Assembly (NCBI GenBank): GCA_934525675.1
Contig: CAKSZH010000013.1
Span: 1 to 64,000 of the forward strand
Direction: 5' to 3'
Source: an uncultured Eubacteriales bacterium
Lineage (GTDB): Bacteria > Bacillota > Clostridia > Oscillospirales > CAG-272
Length of the DNA: 64,000 bases
In this document: positions 60,009 to 64,000 of the stretch, piece by piece
How positions within the stretch are numbered: the stretch's first letter is position 1
How the letters are laid out: each line of letters begins with the position of its first letter
The notes under the pieces: model-generated
What the model was told of the DNA's origin: nothing
Databases searched by the model: none
Seen by the model: only the letters and a program-made list of their open reading frames with translations
Made by a program: the position numbers and the translations under genes

Positions 60009-60037
60009 ATTATAGCATCGGTTCCCCGGTTTGTCAA
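60009..60037 (-). promoter_or_regulatory. consensus sigma-A promoter without a protein gene
   Basis: Perfect TTGACA (60032-60037 complement) and TATAAT (60009-60014 complement) with 17-nt spacing on the minus strand; the next thing downstream is a terminator, about 45-70 nt away. Confidence 0.75.
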
Positions 60038-60171
60038 GCAAATTTTTCTTTTTTTCTCCGAAAACACGAAACTTTTTTGAAAGATTTTCGTCAACGCTTC
60101 CGATTTTCCCGGAAACGGTGCAAAACGACCCGCTCGTCTTTGATTTTCCTTGTGCAAAACAAATCGGGCGG

Positions 60172-60200
60172 TTGCTTTTGATGGGGGGATATGATATAAT
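60172..60200 (+). promoter_or_regulatory. promoter of the metallophosphoesterase gene
   Basis: TTGCTT and TATAAT spaced 17 nt; leader of about 120 nt with a short CCCGG / CCGGG stem (60210-60233) and a run of seven T some 18 nt after it. Too weak to call a riboswitch. Confidence 0.6.
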
Positions 60201-60324
60201 GGACAACGTGCCCGGGTGCTACGCCATACCGGGAAAGTGCCGACAACGTATTTTTTTGAAACGACAAGCAACAAAAAATCAGAAGAAGGGGCTTCCGCCA
60301 CGCGGGAGCATGGTGGAGCACCGT

Positions 60325-61569
60325 ATGAAAAACAGATCCTGCCCTGCCTTTTTTGCCGCATTTCCCGCGGTATATGCGACGGAGAACGTTTATCAGATCT
60401 TCATTCCGGTGCGGGAAGCCTCGGTCATGTGGGCAACCGTCGGCAAAGAACGCTTTGACGACGCCAGAGGCGGCGTTCTGCGCTCCGACACGCGCTGTCA
60501 CAAGGTCACGGTGCCGATGGAGTCCCTCGACCGCGCCGGAGAATACACCCTGCACTGGCGCAGGGTCCCGGAAAGAAAGCCGTATTTCACCGAGGCGGGA
60601 GACGAGGAAACGGCGACCTTCTGTTTCCGTCCCGTTCCGGAAGCGGGGAATCTGCGTCTCTGTCACCTGTCCGACACGCACGGGCTTCTCGCCCCGGCAG
60701 TCCGCGCGGCGGAGATAGCCGCGACGGAAGAGACCGACAAAGCGGTCGGAGAAAAAGCAGGCGTGACTACCAGAGAACCGTCCGTGCGCACTCCCGTTCC
60801 GGACGGCTTTGACCTGATCCTGTTTACCGGCGACGTGCACAACCACAACGGCGGCGAGACGGAATACCAAGCCCTCCCCCGCCTTATGTCGGAGCTTGCC
60901 CACGGAGAGATTCCCATCGTCTATGCGCGGGGCAACCACGACACGCGCGGCGCTTTTGCGGAGTATCTTCCCGAAATCGCACCGACGGTCGGCGGTGCGT
61001 ACTACTACACCTTCCGTCTTGGAGGACTGTGGGGACTGGTGCTGGACTGCGGCGAGGACAAACCGGACGACCACCACGAATACGGGTTTGTCAACGATTT
61101 TGCCCTGTACCGCGAGGCCGAGACCGCGTTTCTCCGGCACCTGACCGAGAATTACGGCAACGCTCCCGGTTCTCGGGAAACCGTATCCCTTTCCCCCGAC
61201 GCACTGGACATCAGATGGCGGCTGGTCATCAGCCACGTCCCGTTTCCCTTCCCCAAGCAACCGCCGTTTGACATTGAACGCGGACGGTACGCGGACTGGT
61301 GCCGCATGATCGGCAAGGGAATCCGCCCGGACCTGATGGTGTCGGGACACCTGCACGTCTGTGAGGTCTGCCAACCGGGATGCGAGAGAGACAAGGAGCA
61401 CATCCAGTTTTGCCCGCTGTTCCTCTCCTGCCGCCCGGACTTTGAAAACGAGGTCTACACCTGCGGCACGCTGACGCTCACCGGGGACGGCATTCTGCCG
61501 CGTTATGTTTCCTCGGACGGAACCGTGCGCACCGAAGAAAAGATCCCGCTTGCGGGAAGAAACGGTTAA
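60325..61569 (+). CDS. calcineurin-like metallophosphoesterase
   Basis: 414 residues from the ATG at 60325 (GGTGGAGC upstream; an in-frame ATG at 60310 is possible). Residues 1-100: a beta domain of unknown function (YQIFIPVREASVMWATVG). Phosphoesterase motifs: LSDTHG (DxH), LFTGDVHNHNGGE (GDxxxH-like), ARGNHDTRG (GNHD), ISHVPF and SGHLHVCEV (GHxH). All metal ligands are present. Cytosolic; no signal peptide. Resembles purple-acid-phosphatase-like or YfcE-like enzymes with an added N-terminal beta domain, as in eukaryotic-type phosphatases. Substrate unknown. Confidence 0.8.
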   Translation: MKNRSCPAFFAAFPAVYATENVYQIFIPVREASVMWATVGKERFDDARGGVLRSDTRCHKVTVPMESLDRAGEYTLHWRRVPERKPYFTEAGDEETATFCFRPVPEAGNLRLCHLSDTHGLLAPAVRAAEIAATEETDKAVGEKAGVTTREPSVRTPVPDGFDLILFTGDVHNHNGGETEYQALPRLMSELAHGEIPIVYARGNHDTRGAFAEYLPEIAPTVGGAYYYTFRLGGLWGLVLDCGEDKPDDHHEYGFVNDFALYREAETAFLRHLTENYGNAPGSRETVSLSPDALDIRWRLVISHVPFPFPKQPPFDIERGRYADWCRMIGKGIRPDLMVSGHLHVCEVCQPGCERDKEHIQFCPLFLSCRPDFENEVYTCGTLTLTGDGILPRYVSSDGTVRTEEKIPLAGRNG

Positions 61570-61865
61570 GGAAACAGAACAGCCGAAAAGTCCGGAACGG
61601 CAAAACGACCGGAACGACAGATATGACCGCACCGGCTGAAGCAAATGCAACAGCGGGGTTACCGGAAAATCAACTGCAACTGCTGAACTCACTGTTGTAA
61701 TTGAAACGGCTGTAATGACCTAAGCAACCGCAACAACCGTTGCACCGAATCAGCTGTAACGACGAAGACAATCGCTGTAACCGAAACAACCGCAGCAATC
61801 AAAAAAACAGCCGTCAAGGCTGAAACGGCGCGGGCACCGAATGTCCGATAGAAAGTGACAACCTT
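61570..61865 (+). other. 296-nt low-complexity spacer
   Basis: Rich in CAAC/GCAA and with GCTGTAA occurring three times (about 61709, 61750, 61773). No gene supported: one 25-codon frame (61623-61700) has a poor ribosome binding site. A small inverted repeat (CAGCCGT ... AACGGC) precedes ymdB. Confidence 0.4.
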
Positions 61866-62639
61866 ATGAAAATTCTTGCCATCGGCGACGTGGTCGGCCA
61901 GACCGCACTCGCCACCCTGATCTCCGGTATCCGGAAGAAGCGTACCGAACTCGGCGCCGACCTTGTGGTCGTCAACGGCGAAAACGCGACCGAGGTGCGC
62001 GGACTGTGCGCGAGAGACGCACATCTGCTTGCCGACGCGGGCGTCGATCTCATCACACTCGGCAACCACACCTACGGAATGCGCGACCTGTACGATCTTC
62101 TGGAGGACGAATCCTTCCCCATGATCCGTCCCGCCAATTTCCCGGCGGCGGCGCCCGGCATGGGATACCGCACGCTGAACGCGGACGGCTACCGGATACT
62201 CTGTATCAGCGTTCAGGGCGTTGTGTACATGGACACGCTCGCAAGCCCGTTTGAAACGGTGGACCGTATTCTGGCGCGTGAAAAGGGCGCTTACGACTTT
62301 GCGCTCATGGACATTCACGCCGAGGCGACCTCGGAAAAGCTCGCCATTGCGCATTACTTTGACGGGCGGATCGCGGTCATGTTCGGTACCCACACGCACG
62401 TCCAGACGGCGGACGAACAGATTCTGCCGAAGGGCTCCGGGTACATTACCGACCTCGGCATGACGGGCCCCGGGAACGGGATCATCGGCACCGACGCGCA
62501 GACCGTCATTGACCGGTTCCTCACGCACCTTCCCGCACGCTTCACGGTCGCGGACGGCGAGATTACGACCCACGGGGCGCTGTTTGACGTAGATGAAGGC
62601 ACCGGACGCGTCAGGCGGGTCGAGCGGATCGTGTACTGA
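61866..62639 (+). CDS. ymdB: YmdB-family 2',3'-cyclic-nucleotide phosphodiesterase / metallophosphoesterase
   Basis: 257 residues. Family motifs: AIGDVVG (5-11), NGENAT (about 38-43), LGNHTYG (about 66-72), DIHAEATSEK (about 148-157), GTHTHVQTADEQILP (about 173-187), TDLGMTGP. This is the TIGR00282-type enzyme; in Bacillus YmdB hydrolyses cyclic nucleotides and affects RNase Y and biofilm switching. The ribosome binding site is poor (GAAAGTGACAACCTT). Followed after 57 nt by the SGNH hydrolase. Confidence 0.9.
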   Translation: MKILAIGDVVGQTALATLISGIRKKRTELGADLVVVNGENATEVRGLCARDAHLLADAGVDLITLGNHTYGMRDLYDLLEDESFPMIRPANFPAAAPGMGYRTLNADGYRILCISVQGVVYMDTLASPFETVDRILAREKGAYDFALMDIHAEATSEKLAIAHYFDGRIAVMFGTHTHVQTADEQILPKGSGYITDLGMTGPGNGIIGTDAQTVIDRFLTHLPARFTVADGEITTHGALFDVDEGTGRVRRVERIVY

Positions 62640-62696
62640 CCGGGCGGCAGAGAAGTTGTCCGCGCCCCGACATTGATTTTGCAAGGAGGCATCCTG

Positions 62697-63497
62697 ATGT
62701 TTTATGACGCACCCGAAACGGAGAAGCCCTTTGACCGCATGGCGGACGACGGCGGTTTCTCCGCGATCTTCCGCACCATCGCCTGCATCGGCGACAGTCT
62801 TTCCTCCGGCGAGCACGAGGGAACTGCCGGGGACGGCTCGGGCTTGTACCTCGACTATTTTGAATACTCGTGGGGACAGTTTATGGCGCGGACGCTCGGT
62901 TCCAAAGTTTATAATCTGTCGCGCGGCGGCATGACGGCAAATGAATACATCTCGACCTTTGCGGACGAGAACGGCTTCTGGTCGCCCGAATATGCAAGTC
63001 AGGCATACATCATCGCGCTCGGCGTCAACGACGTGAACTGGGCATATGCCGGGACGCTCGGCGAGCTTTCCGACATAGAAAACGATCCGCGCGCCGCCGG
63101 AAAACCGACCTTCGCCGGGGATATGGCGCACATCATCCGCAAGGTCAGAGAGCAGGAGCCGAAAAGCCGGATTTTTCTTATGACCATCCCGCGCAATCCC
63201 GACACCGACCCCGAAATCATCCGCCGGGAAGACCGCCACGCGGAGCTGATCCGCGGAATCGCCGAAGCGTTCCCGTTCACCTATGTACTGGATTTCCGCA
63301 AATATGCGCCCGTCTATGACGAAGCGTTCCGCAAGAGATTTTTTGTCGGTTTTCATATGAATGCCGCGGGATATCTTCTGACGGCGAAATTCGTAATGTC
63401 CTACCTGGATTATATCATCCGCCACAATCCGGAGGACTTCTGCCAGGTCGGATTTATCGGAAAAGGCGGGGTACATAACGGAAATTACAAGTGGTGA
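62697..63497 (+). CDS. SGNH/GDSL-family hydrolase
   Basis: 266 residues from the ATG at 62697 (AAGGAGGCATCCTG upstream). Block I: CIGDSLSSGE with the nucleophile Ser at residue 34. Block II Gly: LSRGGMTANEY. Block III Asn: IALGVNDVNW. Block V: FFVGFHMNAAGY carrying the His. All four catalytic positions are present. No signal peptide, hence cytosolic; an esterase or deacetylase of carbohydrate type is likely. Co-transcribed with ymdB and ended by the terminator at 63550. Confidence 0.85.
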   Translation: MFYDAPETEKPFDRMADDGGFSAIFRTIACIGDSLSSGEHEGTAGDGSGLYLDYFEYSWGQFMARTLGSKVYNLSRGGMTANEYISTFADENGFWSPEYASQAYIIALGVNDVNWAYAGTLGELSDIENDPRAAGKPTFAGDMAHIIRKVREQEPKSRIFLMTIPRNPDTDPEIIRREDRHAELIRGIAEAFPFTYVLDFRKYAPVYDEAFRKRFFVGFHMNAAGYLLTAKFVMSYLDYIIRHNPEDFCQVGFIGKGGVHNGNYKW

Positions 63498-63549
63498 CGG
63501 CGCTTCTCTCTGCCCTTCCGTTACCGTCGTTCAATCGCATAGATAACAG

Positions 63550-63577
63550 ACGCGCCCCACAGGGGGCGCGTTGTTTT
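63550..63577 (+). terminator. terminator of the ymdB-SGNH unit
   Basis: ACGCGCCCC pairs with GGGGCGCGT (loop ACAG), followed by TGTTTTTGTG, about 53 nt after the stop. Confidence 0.8.
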
Positions 63578-64000
63578 TGTGTTCCCCGCCCCGACCGGGG
63601 CAGTGTCGGGACGGCGGATGCCCGCATACCAGGAGAACCTCTGTTCTTCATTCTCCCGCCCCCCGCAAACTCCATAATAACGAAGCCGCGCAAACTGATG
63701 CCCTCCTGCTAAACGCCGGAATATTGCCAGCCCCCGCGAGCGCCAAAGTGATGAATTTCCGCAAAACTCCACACGCGCTCCCGCCGTGAAACTCCCGTTC
63801 CCCGACCCGCGCGGGCGCTGACCAAACGATTTCCGCGGGGCGATCCGCGCGCGGTACTCGAAATAAAAGACAATCGCCTTTCGCTGCACAAACATCCCGT
63901 TTCAACGTACCCGCTTCCGCTTGTGACGGCGTTTCCGCAACCTTCCCCATTCCGCGGAGCGAGCGCAGTTCCCCGCCCCGACCTGCTCTTCAGTCGGGGC
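63578..64000. other. GC-rich end of window without supported gene
   Basis: Short frames on both strands lack ribosome binding sites and family patterns. At the extreme right edge GCCCCGAC (63975-63982) pairs with GTCGGGGC (63993-64000), possibly the terminator of a gene outside the window. Confidence 0.4.

Noticed and set aside
60201..60324. Leader of the metallophosphoesterase gene as a riboswitch
   Set aside because: Only a 5-bp stem and a distant T run; no known riboswitch consensus.
60091..61692. 533-codon minus-strand frame
   Set aside because: Antisense to the metallophosphoesterase gene with complete catalytic motifs.
61623..61700. 25-codon frame ahead of ymdB
   Set aside because: Poor ribosome binding site, low-complexity sequence, no recognisable pattern.
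61689..63476. 595-codon minus-strand frame
   Set aside because: Antisense to ymdB and the SGNH hydrolase, both recognised by motifs.
63521..63950. Overlapping Arg-rich frames at the right end
   Set aside because: No ribosome binding site, frames on both strands overlap, composition typical of non-coding GC-rich DNA.
1..64000. tRNA, rRNA, IS transposase and phage integrase genes
   Set aside because: None seen on either strand by reading; a covariance-model and profile search would be needed to exclude them fully.

Overview
The window reads as a chromosomal segment of a GC-rich, Gram-positive-type gut or rumen Clostridia member (Bacillota). Evidence: signal peptides and lipoboxes of Firmicutes type, AGGAGG-like ribosome binding sites, a CD1247-type zinc-ribbon protein, a YmdB-type phosphodiesterase, an MreB/PBP2 cell-wall cluster, and large BspA-like leucine-rich-repeat lipoproteins. 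I cannot assign a genus. No tRNA, rRNA, CRISPR array or IS transposase was recognised.

Region 1 (1-21.4 kb, almost all minus strand) is a polymorphic-toxin locus. A complete secreted Rhs/WapA-like protein of 2157 residues (14822-21295), with its own promoter, is followed downstream by a small two-helix membrane protein, probably its immunity protein. Then come at least five displaced ('orphan') C-terminal cassettes, plus one gutted cassette. Each consists of a 5'-truncated piece of the same Rhs core, a different toxin tip and a different immunity-like gene. Beyond them (about 0.9-4.6 kb) lies a zone of leftover immunity-like genes and decayed gene tails. Several orphan cores are interrupted or bounded by a C-run followed by a short GC-rich palindrome, and two cassettes carry the same damaged core joined to different toxins.

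Region 2 (22-46 kb) holds a minus-strand operon. In transcription order it encodes a membrane protein with a Gly/Asp-rich linker, a MoxR-type AAA+ ATPase, a DUF58 protein, two membrane-anchored VWA proteins, an FN3/LRR lipoprotein and a large Ig-like lipoprotein. It is preceded by a separate gene for a 2786-residue LRR lipoprotein with a consensus promoter. This looks like a MoxR-VWA chaperone-type system tied to surface lipoproteins; the link to the giant LRR protein is inferred from position and shared domains.

Region 3 (46.5-51.8 kb) has a LysR regulator, an MmgE/PrpD-family protein and a DASS-type anion symporter in one unit, a small conserved protein with a perfect promoter, and two small holin-like membrane proteins.

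Region 4 (51.8-63.5 kb, mostly plus strand) is housekeeping: maf, an MreB-family gene, a CPBP membrane protease and PBP2 (no mreC or mreD between them), a Gfo/Idh/MocA oxidoreductase, a CD1247-type protein, efp, two metallophosphoesterases (one YmdB) and an SGNH hydrolase. Upstream of efp a consensus promoter is followed about 40-70 nt later by an intrinsic terminator, outlining a candidate small RNA. Coordinates of pseudogenes, repeats and hairpins were read by eye and may be off by a few bases.
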